NCBI RefSeq assembly: GCF_048007035.1
Contig: NZ_CP180355.1
Span: 2,480,001 to 2,544,000 of the forward strand
Length of the DNA stretch: 64,000 nt
From: Imperialibacter sp963977595
GTDB taxonomy: Bacteria; Bacteroidota; Bacteroidia; Cytophagales; Cyclobacteriaceae
Direction: 5' to 3'
Position numbers and translations under genes: made by a program. Shown here piece after piece: positions 43,743 through 51,778 of the stretch. The notes under the pieces are model-generated. The model was not told the origin of the DNA, did not search any database, and saw nothing but the letters and a program-made list of their open reading frames with translations. The stretch's first letter is position 1. Every line of letters begins with the position of its first letter.

Positions 43743-43758
43743 TGTTCCACGTGGAACG
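43743..43758. promoter_or_regulatory. parS-like ParB-binding palindrome, copy 1
   Basis: TGTTCCACGTGGAACG contains the perfect 14-bp palindrome GTTCCACGTGGAAC (43744-43757). It differs from the consensus parS TGTTTCACGTGAAACA only by symmetric T-to-C/A-to-G changes at one position per arm. It lies 10 bp upstream of the mnmG start. Two copies within 75 bp argue against chance. Confidence 0.75.
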
Positions 43759-43800
43759 TCTAGTCATTATTAGTGTTAGCAACAGAGCGGGGAGAAAGAA

Positions 43801-43816
43801 TGTTCCACGTGGAACA
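43801..43816. promoter_or_regulatory. parS-like ParB-binding palindrome, copy 2
   Basis: TGTTCCACGTGGAACA is a perfect 16-bp palindrome, extending to 18 bp with the flanking A and T (43800-43817). It lies directly next to the ybeY stop codon, 58 bp from copy 1. Confidence 0.8.
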
Positions 43817-44242
43817 TTATTGATCCGGGAGCAAAGATAAACAAGCATCCTCTTTTTTTCTCATAAGGTCATTGTCGGCACTTGTCTTGTCTTTGTAACC
43901 ACACAAGTGAAGAATGCCATGGATCATGACTCGATGTAGTTCGGTGTCAAAAGGAAGATTTAGTTGGGTGGCGTTCTCCTTCACACGATCAACACTGATG
44001 AATATGTCACCTTCTATTTGATCTTCCTCTTCCGAATTATCAAATGTAATGATGTCGGTAAGTGTGTCGTGATTGAGATATTGCACGTTCATGTTGTGCA
44101 GGTAATCGTCGGAACAGAATATATAAGAAATCTCTGATAGCGTGTGTTTCTCCAGGAGTATCACTTTTTTGATCCAACGACGAACCTTATTAGGAGAGGA
44201 AAGCTTAAAAGAAACGTCTTCACTAAAGAAGGTGATTTTCAT
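43817..44242 (-). CDS. ybeY: Endoribonuclease YbeY, rRNA maturation factor
   Basis: 141 aa. The zinc-binding H-G-x-L-H-x-x-G motif appears as HRVMIHGILHLCGYKDK (about residues 104-120). The usual third His of GYDH is replaced by Asp (GYKD), and no other His follows in the C-terminal tail, so the third ligand may differ. The fold and the preceding LTDIITFDNSEEEDQIEGDI segment are typical. YbeY acts in 16S rRNA 3'-end maturation and ribosome quality control. It sits 1 bp from the RsbW-like gene. Confidence 0.9.
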   Translation of the reverse strand: MKITFFSEDVSFKLSSPNKVRRWIKKVILLEKHTLSEISYIFCSDDYLHNMNVQYLNHDTLTDIITFDNSEEEDQIEGDIFISVDRVKENATQLNLPFDTELHRVMIHGILHLCGYKDKTSADNDLMRKKEDACLSLLPDQ

Positions 44243-44243
44243 T

Positions 44244-44645
44244 CTAGCCCAGGTAAAAGATCAGATCCACTTTCTTACCGCCTTCATGGAACTTAACTTC
44301 GTCACACAGGTTCTTCATAAGAAAGATGCCTCTGCCCCCGGGTTTCTCAAGGTTTTCTGGTGCAGTTGGATCGGGAAGGTGCTGGTAGTCGAACCCAACG
44401 CCTTCGTCCTGAACGGTGAACTGAAGGTTCTCGTTGAGTAGTGATAATTGAAGCAGTACGTTCTTGTGGGCGTCTTTTCCGTTGCCATGCAGTATAGCGT
44501 TGTTTACGGCTTCGGTCACAGCAATCATAATATTGCCATAGATATCATCTTCAAGACTGAATCGTTCTTTAGCGTTGTCGATAAAACTCTCAACGATTCG
44601 AATATTCTCAGGAAGAGAAGGAATCTCGATTTTGATATTATCCAT
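44244..44645 (-). CDS. RsbW-like anti-sigma-type ATPase
   Basis: 133 aa, a single GHKL/HATPase_c_2 domain. The N-box is EAVNNAILHGNG (about residues 50-61), G1 is VQDEGVGFDY, and G2 is GGRGIFLMKNLCDEV. Single-domain members are serine kinases that bind a sigma factor or STAS protein; no such partner is in the window. It lies in a tight run with DUF4175 upstream (11 bp) and ybeY downstream (1 bp). Confidence 0.88.
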   Translation of the reverse strand: MDNIKIEIPSLPENIRIVESFIDNAKERFSLEDDIYGNIMIAVTEAVNNAILHGNGKDAHKNVLLQLSLLNENLQFTVQDEGVGFDYQHLPDPTAPENLEKPGGRGIFLMKNLCDEVKFHEGGKKVDLIFYLG

Positions 44646-44656
44646 TTTTAAGCGGG

Positions 44657-47600
44657 TTAATTGCTGCCAATACGTTTAAAGTACTCATTTACTTCTTTTT
44701 TGTAGTAGGGGTTCAATTTGGGAGGAACAGTTTTAAGCAACTCAATTTCCTTTTCTTTTAGCTGCTTATATTCTTCAAAAGCTGCCGGGATCTTTCTTTC
44801 AAAATCTCGTGCGGCCTCCCCTTCTCTTTCCTTACTGAGCTCTCTTTCTCTTTCAGAGTTCTCAGCTTCCAAAAGCCTTGTTACAATGTCTTCCTGCCTC
44901 TCCTGGCTAATGTTGGCCAGTCGCTTATTAACAAGATCTCTTTCGGTTTGTTCCATTTTTTTGATAGCATCTTGCAAGCCACCCGGGCCACCCTCTTTGT
45001 CGCCGCTCATCTTCTGTTGCATTGCTTCGAGTTCTCGTCTAATCATTTCCTGCTCGGCAGCAAGTTTAGCCAATTCTTCCGATAGTTGTCTGCCTGTTTT
45101 TCCGCTTTTTTTGAGATCGTTAATTTTCTTGCTCAGTTCGCTCTGAAGATCGCTTAGGCCCGGCATGTTTTTCTTTTGCCCTTTTTTGCCTTTTTGCGGT
45201 GACCCCATTGCGTCAGCCATTTGCTGTTGCATCTGCTGAAGCACATCGTCGAGTAAAAGAGCCAGGTTGTTCATCGATGTCATTGAGAACTGCTGCTTGC
45301 TGATCGCCAGCGATTTGTTCCGGTCTTTAAGCGCATCCAGGCTTTGATCCATGTATTCATTGAGTGCACTCACTTCTCTTGTTACAAACGAGGCAATTTG
45401 AAAAACCCTGTTAGCCAGCGCAAGGAGACTGTCTTTAACGATAATGGCATCGTCCTTTATCTTTAATTGCTCCTGAGATAATTCGAGAAACCTCGGGTCA
45501 CTTTGATTTACCTCTTTGAAGTTGTTCATCAGATTTTCCTGGCTGAAAGAGAGCTTAACAAGGTTGTCTACTATGTCTCTGAGGTTGTCGAGGTTTTCCT
45601 CAAGCATTTCCATCTCCATGTTGCTTTGCATTTGTTGCATCTTTTCACCCATCTGCTTCATTTGCTGAGCACTTTTCTTTTGGTTGTCAGACGCCTTCTT
45701 TCTCTTCTGTTCTTCCAGATTAGAAATAGACTCCTCCTGGTTCTTCTCCACTTCTTCTTTCTCTTCACCGACGTCCGGCATGCTTTCAGGGTTATTGAGC
45801 TCCTGGTTGAGCTCGTTTAACTCTTCCATGTCTTTTTGAAGCTCCTGAAACTCTTCTTTGATTTCTTCCTGCTCCTTTATGAGGTCTTCTTTTGAGTTCT
45901 CAGAGTTCTCAGTCTTCTCGCTTAGTTCCTCCTGCTTCTTGCTCGTTTCTTCCAAGTCCTGAACTATTTCCTCAAGCTTGAAGTCAAATTTCATCTTGTT
46001 GAAAAGCTCCAGCGCCCGCTCTAGCTCTTTTTCAAGGTTTTCTTCTTTGTTTTCTATCTGGTTCATCATTTTCTGAACCTCACCAAGCTGTGACTTCTCC
46101 TCCAGCAGTTTTTTCAGCTCGTCATAGAGTTTTTTAGTTTCATCATCCAGCAGTTCATCCATGAGCGACTGAAGCTTCTCCATTTGGTCTTTTAGCTTGG
46201 GGCTGCTTTCTGAAAACCGTTCTCTACGCTCATTCAGGTCTTTGTTTTGGTTTTTTAGCTTTTCTATGTTTTCACTCAGCTCCTCTTTTTTGTCCAGCAA
46301 GTCCTGTATCAGCTTCTCATCCTGCCAGTCCATCTTTTTCTTGGTCTTCAGCCTATTCTCAATTTCTTTTATCTGATCCTGAATTTCTTTGGCCTGGTCA
46401 AGGCTTTTATCAATCTGTTTTTCGGCACCCTGCGCCTCCTTCGCCAACGACTCCTTCAACTCTTTTCTCGTCGGAACCTTCATATAATACAGACCTGTCC
46501 GGGTCGATTTATGCCCGTTAACCTCGTCATTATCAGTCACCTCCACGTAGTAGGCAAGCGTTTCGCCTTCTTTGAGATTCATGCTGTCGATGCGCCACTG
46601 GTAGTAAAAACCCTGGGACGATTGCTTTTTGTCGAGAGGAAGCGGAAGCGTGCTAAACAGGGACTCTTCTTTGGCATTCTGAGTTTGGTACTTAATGGCA
46701 AGCTTGGTAAGGCCATAATCGTCGCTCACCGATCCGCCCAGCACGATGAAGCTGAAAAGAGTGGTGTCCTGGAAGATTTCTGCATGAATTTCCGGAGCCT
46801 TGTCTTTCACCACTTCGATCCGGTACCTGATCCTGTCCTTATTTTTGCTGTATTTGTTGGCCAGCAACACCTCATAGTACTGTGGGTCAAAGAACGTTTT
46901 CTTGACATCAAACAGTTGATTGTCAGATATTTGGGATGAAAAAGGCTCGTCGTCCTTATCAAACTTCAGCCACAAGCTGTCGGCTTCGGTTGTGCTGAAC
47001 TGCCAGTTGATTTGGCTTCCTTCCGGCACTTCCACGTTGCCTATGTTTTCCAAAAGAACGTCTTGTTTGCCGGTATAGGATGGGAAGTCAAGAAACACGT
47101 TGAAGTTTTTGAGCAGCGGCCGATTGTGTAGTGTAATCTGATATTCAGCACTCGAGTATCCTGCTGCTTCGAACTTGAAATTAGTCTTCACCAACATTTT
47201 CGGAAAGGTAAACTCGAAGAGTCCTTCAGGGTTTTCATTTAGCTTGATGCGGCGCCCGTTACTTTCCAGGTATACATTTTCTGGGATGTTATCTCCTTCA
47301 ATGCTCATCTTCAATTGAAAATCCTCATTGCGAAAACCATCAAGGGACTCATTCAAAAGATTGAAGGTAAACGGAGGCGGCGGGGTGAAGGTCTTGTTAT
47401 ATTGTATGATTCGGGCTGCACTTTCCGTAAACAGCTGAGGAACAAGCAGAAGCAATATAAGTGTGATGCCGGCTGGAATGGCTAGATACCTTAAAAAGCT
47501 AAGGTTCGCATTAATTTTTATCGCATTGACGAACTTTATTGTTGAGAACTCGTGGCTTTTTTGATCTATGCTGGCTATAAGAAGGCTTTCATCCTGGTTG

Positions 47601-47980
47601 CTGATTTTTTGCAACTGAAGCACATTCAGAAGTTTGTCTTTTACTTCCGGGAAAAATTGCCCGATTTGGCGGGCAGCCTCGGCGTCATCAAGGTTTTTAC
47701 CTCCGCAGTAAATCTCCCACAGCGGCTTAATAATCCGAATCAGGAGTATGCCAGAGGTGAGAATGACAAAGGAAAACAACAAAAAGCCCCTGATCCACGT
47801 GCCGAAGCGAAAATTGAACTCTAATACGGTAAACGTCAAGAAAAGACAAAGGCCCACAAGAAGGAAGTAGAGAACACCTTTAACCAGCTTGTCGGTATAG
47901 TATTTCTTTTTGTAATCATGAAGTTGCCTCTTGACGGCGTCAATTCCTGTATTCATTTTGGCCTCCTTCTTTTCATCCAT
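44657..47980 (-). CDS. DUF4175-family large membrane protein with long coiled coil
   Basis: 1107 aa from the ATG at 47980; the reading frame also opens with a TTG two codons earlier. Two or three N-terminal membrane helices (about residues 35-90 and one near 165) are followed by a beta-rich extracytoplasmic part (to about 490). A Glu/Lys/Gln-rich coiled coil then runs over about 500 residues, with MQQMQSNMEMEMLEENL and similar low-complexity stretches. DUF4175 is widespread in Bacteroidota with no assigned role. The build suggests a structural or membrane-spanning scaffold. It leads the DUF4175-rsbW-ybeY-mnmG run. Confidence 0.88.
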   Translation of the reverse strand: MDEKKEAKMNTGIDAVKRQLHDYKKKYYTDKLVKGVLYFLLVGLCLFLTFTVLEFNFRFGTWIRGFLLFSFVILTSGILLIRIIKPLWEIYCGGKNLDDAEAARQIGQFFPEVKDKLLNVLQLQKISNQDESLLIASIDQKSHEFSTIKFVNAIKINANLSFLRYLAIPAGITLILLLLVPQLFTESAARIIQYNKTFTPPPPFTFNLLNESLDGFRNEDFQLKMSIEGDNIPENVYLESNGRRIKLNENPEGLFEFTFPKMLVKTNFKFEAAGYSSAEYQITLHNRPLLKNFNVFLDFPSYTGKQDVLLENIGNVEVPEGSQINWQFSTTEADSLWLKFDKDDEPFSSQISDNQLFDVKKTFFDPQYYEVLLANKYSKNKDRIRYRIEVVKDKAPEIHAEIFQDTTLFSFIVLGGSVSDDYGLTKLAIKYQTQNAKEESLFSTLPLPLDKKQSSQGFYYQWRIDSMNLKEGETLAYYVEVTDNDEVNGHKSTRTGLYYMKVPTRKELKESLAKEAQGAEKQIDKSLDQAKEIQDQIKEIENRLKTKKKMDWQDEKLIQDLLDKKEELSENIEKLKNQNKDLNERRERFSESSPKLKDQMEKLQSLMDELLDDETKKLYDELKKLLEEKSQLGEVQKMMNQIENKEENLEKELERALELFNKMKFDFKLEEIVQDLEETSKKQEELSEKTENSENSKEDLIKEQEEIKEEFQELQKDMEELNELNQELNNPESMPDVGEEKEEVEKNQEESISNLEEQKRKKASDNQKKSAQQMKQMGEKMQQMQSNMEMEMLEENLDNLRDIVDNLVKLSFSQENLMNNFKEVNQSDPRFLELSQEQLKIKDDAIIVKDSLLALANRVFQIASFVTREVSALNEYMDQSLDALKDRNKSLAISKQQFSMTSMNNLALLLDDVLQQMQQQMADAMGSPQKGKKGQKKNMPGLSDLQSELSKKINDLKKSGKTGRQLSEELAKLAAEQEMIRRELEAMQQKMSGDKEGGPGGLQDAIKKMEQTERDLVNKRLANISQERQEDIVTRLLEAENSERERELSKEREGEAARDFERKIPAAFEEYKQLKEKEIELLKTVPPKLNPYYKKEVNEYFKRIGSN

Positions 47981-48098
47981 TTGCAATTCGCAAAGGGTAT
48001 GATACTAGTTATAACGAATATCGTGAAAAGAATGTAGTTAAAAACGGAAAATTGTTTGAATAGACATGCTTTCGCTGTCGAAAGCAGCCAAAAAACCG

Positions 48099-48863
48099 TT
48101 ATTTGATGCTGAGTCCAACGGGGCAATGGTCAGAATGAACCACTTGTGGCAGAATTTCAGCGTGTACTAAGTCTGCTGCCATCTCCTGAGTGGCGAGGTG
48201 GTAATCAATCCGCCACCCCTTGTTGTTTGCTCTGGCATTGGCCCTGAATGTCCACCAGCTATACTGGTGAGGTGCTTTGTTGAATTGACGGAAGGAATCC
48301 ACAAAGCCTGTATCTATGAATTCGCTAAGCCACTCACGTTCCTCCGGCAAAAAGCCAGAACTCTTTTTGTTGGACACTGGCTCGTGGATATCGATCGGCT
48401 TGTGGCAAATATTATAGTCGCCGGAAATAATGAGTTTGGGATGGTCGGCCTTTACTTTTTTTATGTAGTCAGTAAACTCACCCAACCATTGCATTTTGTA
48501 GTCCTGTCGCTCGTCGCCAGAAGAACCCGAAGGAACGTAAACGCTCATAACGGAGTAGTGCTGGAAGTCGGCCCGAATGACCCGGCCTTCGTAGTCCGAC
48601 TGATCGATGCCGGACCCGTACTCCACATGTTTGGGTTTAGTTTTTGACAGAATGGCAACACCACTATAGCCTTTTTTCACTGCGGGAAACCAGTAGCAGT
48701 GGTAGCCGAGGTCTTCGAACAACGAAACGGGAATTTGCTCTTTGTGGGCCTTAAGTTCCTGAAAACAAACGATTTGCGGATCTTGCTCCTCTAGCCACTG
48801 CGTTATACCCTTGGAAACAGCCGACCGAATTCCGTTTACATTATATGATATTATTCCTGTCAT
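48099..48863 (-). CDS. xth: Exodeoxyribonuclease III (AP endonuclease family)
   Basis: 254 aa. It starts ISYNVNGIRSAVSKG, with the catalytic Glu in CFQELKAH (about residue 36), Asp/Asn in SGDYNICHKPIDI (about 146-158) and the final SDHCPVGLSI with the catalytic His. It repairs abasic sites and trims 3' ends. Its start overlaps the stop of the upstream hypothetical gene by one base (TAATG), so the two are coupled. A 48067-48086 hairpin lies beyond its stop but has no U run. Confidence 0.95.
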   Translation of the reverse strand: MTGIISYNVNGIRSAVSKGITQWLEEQDPQIVCFQELKAHKEQIPVSLFEDLGYHCYWFPAVKKGYSGVAILSKTKPKHVEYGSGIDQSDYEGRVIRADFQHYSVMSVYVPSGSSGDERQDYKMQWLGEFTDYIKKVKADHPKLIISGDYNICHKPIDIHEPVSNKKSSGFLPEEREWLSEFIDTGFVDSFRQFNKAPHQYSWWTFRANARANNKGWRIDYHLATQEMAADLVHAEILPQVVHSDHCPVGLSIK

Positions 48864-49216
48864 TATAATATGCTTTCTTTTTCAAAATACTCTATCACAT
48901 GTATTTTTAGCAGCTTTTCTTGCTCTGTCGTGTCAAAATGGGGCAATTTTTTCATCATCTTCCAGTGAGGCCAGCCGTCCTCGTCTATGCCCTCCAGGGC
49001 GTAGAAGCCAGAGAAACTGAGTATTTTGCAGATAGCAATGTGCATTAAGTCCTGCTTTTGTTCTTTGGTGAATGTCCTTCGGCCCTTGCCCAGTTCTTGC
49101 ACACCGATGAGAAAAAGCACGGCGTTGAGGTCGGCTGGTTTTTTGCCGATCATATTTTCTATTTTGCCAAGTAGCGCCTGCCACTCTCTCTCAAGGTCCA
49201 GGTCTTTTTTAAACAT
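48863..49216 (-). CDS. Conserved hypothetical protein
   Basis: 117 aa, helical and cytoplasmic; I do not recognise a named family. It shows charged N- and C-terminal helices around a FLIGVQELGKGRRTFTKEQK core and GFYALEGIDEDGWPHWK. The gene overlaps the AhpD-like gene upstream by 8 bp and the xth gene downstream by 1 bp, so it is a genuine operon member of three co-translated genes. Confidence 0.75.
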   Translation of the reverse strand: MFKKDLDLEREWQALLGKIENMIGKKPADLNAVLFLIGVQELGKGRRTFTKEQKQDLMHIAICKILSFSGFYALEGIDEDGWPHWKMMKKLPHFDTTEQEKLLKIHVIEYFEKESIL

Positions 49217-49562
49217 TTTGTGGTGTTAGTTTTAGTTCGTCCCAAAACTCAACTGCCCTTCTCAGGTGGGGAATTACTATCGTGCCCCCAATAAGTGTAG
49301 CAATGCCAAATACCTCGTCCATCTCCTTATCGGAGCAGCCAAGTTCATAACATTTGCCCAAATGATAGCGCACACAGTCATCGCACCTGAGCACCATGGA
49401 GCAAGCGAGCCCCAGCATTTCTTTGTTTTTCACGTCAATGGCTCCCTCACTGAAGGCATTGGTGTCGAGGTTAAATATTCTTTTAACAAGCTTGTTGTCA
49501 GAGGAAAGAATGCGTTCATTCATCTTTTCTCTGTAGCTATTGAATTCGTCTACTTTGCTCAT
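49209..49562 (-). CDS. Carboxymuconolactone decarboxylase / AhpD-like protein
   Basis: 117 aa, one helical CMD domain. The redox CxxC motif C-D-D-C is followed by VRYHLGKCYELGCSDKEM (about residues 60-80), the AhpD pattern with the conserved His. Such proteins act as peroxide or thiol reductase partners. It heads the AhpD-hypothetical-xth run and overlaps the next gene by 8 bp, which links it loosely to oxidative DNA damage repair. Confidence 0.88.
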   Translation of the reverse strand: MSKVDEFNSYREKMNERILSSDNKLVKRIFNLDTNAFSEGAIDVKNKEMLGLACSMVLRCDDCVRYHLGKCYELGCSDKEMDEVFGIATLIGGTIVIPHLRRAVEFWDELKLTPQNV

Positions 49563-49673
49563 ACGATCTGTCTGTCTGCGTTATAAAAGGAGTCACTCTC
49601 ATGCTCCGGCCTGTTTTTGAAATCGGGGAATACAGTTTGTGGTTGCGACCACAATTTTTTCTATATTTTACCT

Positions 49674-50375
49674 ATGGCAAATATCGCAAATGAACTTTGG
49701 AATGATTTTGTTTCTTTGATATTTCCTGAAAACTGTATCTCATGTGGTGAGTTATTGGTTCGGGGCGAGGATCATTTGTGCACAGCTTGCCGTTATCAGC
49801 TGCCCATTGTAGATGAAGCTATCCGAGATTCTCTTCTGACAAACAAGTTTGTGTACGAGCCAAAAATAAGCTTCGTCGATGCTTTTTTAACTTTCAAGAA
49901 ATCGGGCATTACTCAGAAGCTTCTTCATCAGCTAAAATATAAAGGGAATCGTGAGTTGGGTGTTATGCTTGGTGCCTGGTATGGTAACCAGCTTATAGAG
50001 AAGCCAGGGTTTTCGGCTTTTGATATTATTGTTCCAGTTCCTTTGCACAAAAGAAAGCTGAGGATTAGAGGCTACAATCAAAGCATGGCAATTGCAGAAG
50101 GACTTTCTGTCGCTACGCAAAAACCAGTCGATGCTGAGCTACTTGTCAGGTCTAAATTTACCAGCACGCAAACCAAGAAGCAAAAGGTGGACCGCTGGCA
50201 GAATGTGGAAAACATTTTTGCGATTACCAGCGCAGAGAGTGTAAAAGGGAAAAAAGTGCTGCTTGTTGACGATGTGCTTACCACCGGATCAACACTTTCA
50301 TCTTGTGCTTCAGCGCTGATAAGCGCCGGGGCAGAAGGGATAGGAATTTGTGCGTTGGCGGTCTCTCACAAATAA
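49674..50375 (+). CDS. ComF-family phosphoribosyltransferase-like protein
   Basis: 233 aa from the ATG at 49674; an upstream TTG at 49617 adds an unlikely tail. An N-terminal zinc ribbon (CISCGELLVRGEDHLCTAC) leads to a type I phosphoribosyltransferase-like domain with PRPP loop VLLVDDVLTTGSTL near the C-terminus. RGYNQSMAIAEGL is typical of ComF. In competent bacteria ComF aids DNA uptake; in non-competent ones its role is unknown. The gene is followed by a bidirectional terminator shared with gldJ. Confidence 0.92.
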   Translation: MANIANELWNDFVSLIFPENCISCGELLVRGEDHLCTACRYQLPIVDEAIRDSLLTNKFVYEPKISFVDAFLTFKKSGITQKLLHQLKYKGNRELGVMLGAWYGNQLIEKPGFSAFDIIVPVPLHKRKLRIRGYNQSMAIAEGLSVATQKPVDAELLVRSKFTSTQTKKQKVDRWQNVENIFAITSAESVKGKKVLLVDDVLTTGSTLSSCASALISAGAEGIGICALAVSHK

Positions 50376-50377
50376 AA

Positions 50378-50400
50378 AAAGCTCCGAATCTCGGAGCTTT
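50378..50400. terminator. Bidirectional terminator between comF and gldJ
   Basis: AAAGCTCCGA (50378-50387) and TCGGAGCTTT (50391-50400) form a 10-bp stem with a 3-nt loop. A/T runs flank both sides. It lies just after the comF stop and 25 bp before the gldJ stop, so it can serve both convergent transcripts. Confidence 0.9.
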
Positions 50401-50425
50401 CTTATATCGATAATTTTGTCTTCTC

Positions 50426-51628
50426 TTAGTAGTTGGTACCGGCACGGATCATCGCACAACGGAAACCGATTGTTGAAGTGGAAGAATCTTCTTCCAGGTA
50501 TCTTCTGGTTCCTGGCGACATCCAGTAAGCTACGTCAGCCCATGAACCACCTTTGTAAACTCTCACTCTGTCAGAAACAAGTGAGTTGAAGTTCTGAGTG
50601 TCATAACCTTTTTCGTCATCAAGGTAACCGTCACGACGAACAGGGTTCAGGTCGTCAAAGTCCTGGAACGAAAGCGGGCGGTAAACGTCCCATACCCATT
50701 CGTTAACATTACCTGACATGTTATATAGACCAAATTCGTTCGGTGGATAATCGTAGATATAAGTTGTGATCATGGCACCGTCGTTTAGCTTACCGGCTAT
50801 ACCAGCGTAGTCACCACGGCCTCTTTTGAAGTTGGCAAGGAAGTAACCCATTTTCTTCCCATAAGGATTACGCAATGAGTGACCATCCCAAGGATATAGT
50901 CTGCGGTGAGTTTGGTTTTCGTCCAGCCACTGAACACCAATGAGTGCCTGAGCTGCATATTCCCACTCGGCCTCGGTTGGGAGACGGTAGTTAGGTAGCA
51001 CAACACCACTTTCCAAAGGAATTCTTTCGCTTCCTGATTCTGCAAGTGTTACGTCCTCAAGACCGGCATCTTGCGCAAGCTTAAGGTTAACCACTGTGGT
51101 TCTCCAGTTGCAATAGTCATTGGCTTGCTTCCAGTTAACGCCTACAACAGGATAGTACCTGAAACCAGGGTAACGAAGGTAGTGATCTACATAAGGATCA
51201 TTGTAAGCAAGGTCTCTGGCCCAAACAGTTGTGTCGGGCAGTGAAGACTCATAAAATTCTCTTGAAGAGTCAAGGCGAATGTAGTAGAGATACTCCAACC
51301 AGTGAATGTTGGCGATTTCAGTTTCGTCCATGTAGAATGAAGCAACTGTCACGGCTCTCTCAACATTGTCGTGTCTGTTCATCAAATCTTCCTCGAAAGA
51401 CCCAAGAACCGTACGACCTCCTTCTATAAAAACTAGATTAGGACCCTCAGGCTGACCGGCATAGTCGCTCACCTGAAAACCACCCTCCTCGTTGTACTCC
51501 ATTCCTGTCGCTGAGCTCAGGCTGCCTGGACTACTACTTGTTGGTGTGCTGGAACCGCAACCGCCTAGAAAAGCGGAGAACCCAACAGCCAAAGCAGAGG
51601 TACATAAGATGTTAACAAAATTTTTCAT
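50426..51628 (-). CDS. gldJ: Gliding-motility lipoprotein GldJ (sulfatase-modifying-factor fold)
   Basis: 400 aa from the ATG at 51628 (MKNFVNILCTSALAV signal, lipid on the Cys of GGCGSS). The rest is an FGE-sulfatase/SUMF1-type domain with GPNLVFIEGGRTVLGSF (about residue 62), MDETEIANIHWLEYLYYIR, YPVVGVNWKQANDYCNWR, and the C-terminal VYKGGSWADVAYWMSPGTRR. These stretches resemble GldJ of gliding Bacteroidota; the other FGE-fold Gld protein is GldK. GldJ is needed for gliding and type IX secretion. It is shorter than GldJ of Flavobacterium. No other gld gene is in the window. Confidence 0.85.
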   Translation of the reverse strand: MKNFVNILCTSALAVGFSAFLGGCGSSTPTSSSPGSLSSATGMEYNEEGGFQVSDYAGQPEGPNLVFIEGGRTVLGSFEEDLMNRHDNVERAVTVASFYMDETEIANIHWLEYLYYIRLDSSREFYESSLPDTTVWARDLAYNDPYVDHYLRYPGFRYYPVVGVNWKQANDYCNWRTTVVNLKLAQDAGLEDVTLAESGSERIPLESGVVLPNYRLPTEAEWEYAAQALIGVQWLDENQTHRRLYPWDGHSLRNPYGKKMGYFLANFKRGRGDYAGIAGKLNDGAMITTYIYDYPPNEFGLYNMSGNVNEWVWDVYRPLSFQDFDDLNPVRRDGYLDDEKGYDTQNFNSLVSDRVRVYKGGSWADVAYWMSPGTRRYLEEDSSTSTIGFRCAMIRAGTNY

Positions 51629-51778
51629 AACCTGTTTATTTGAACTTAAAAAGCTAATGTAGCCTAGATCGGGCATATTTAATAACGATCGACTACAAAT
51701 TTCAATTATAATAAGTTTTTTTCAAAAAAAGAGAGGACAATATAGGGATTTATCTAAATAATGTCTCTAACCGACGTT

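Noticed and set aside
44718..45146. 142-codon plus-strand frame, Ser/Leu-rich
   Set aside because: Antisense shadow of the Glu/Lys-rich coiled coil of the DUF4175 gene.
48067..48086. Hairpin after xth as a terminator
   Set aside because: Eight-bp stem with a CTGT loop but no U run on the minus strand.
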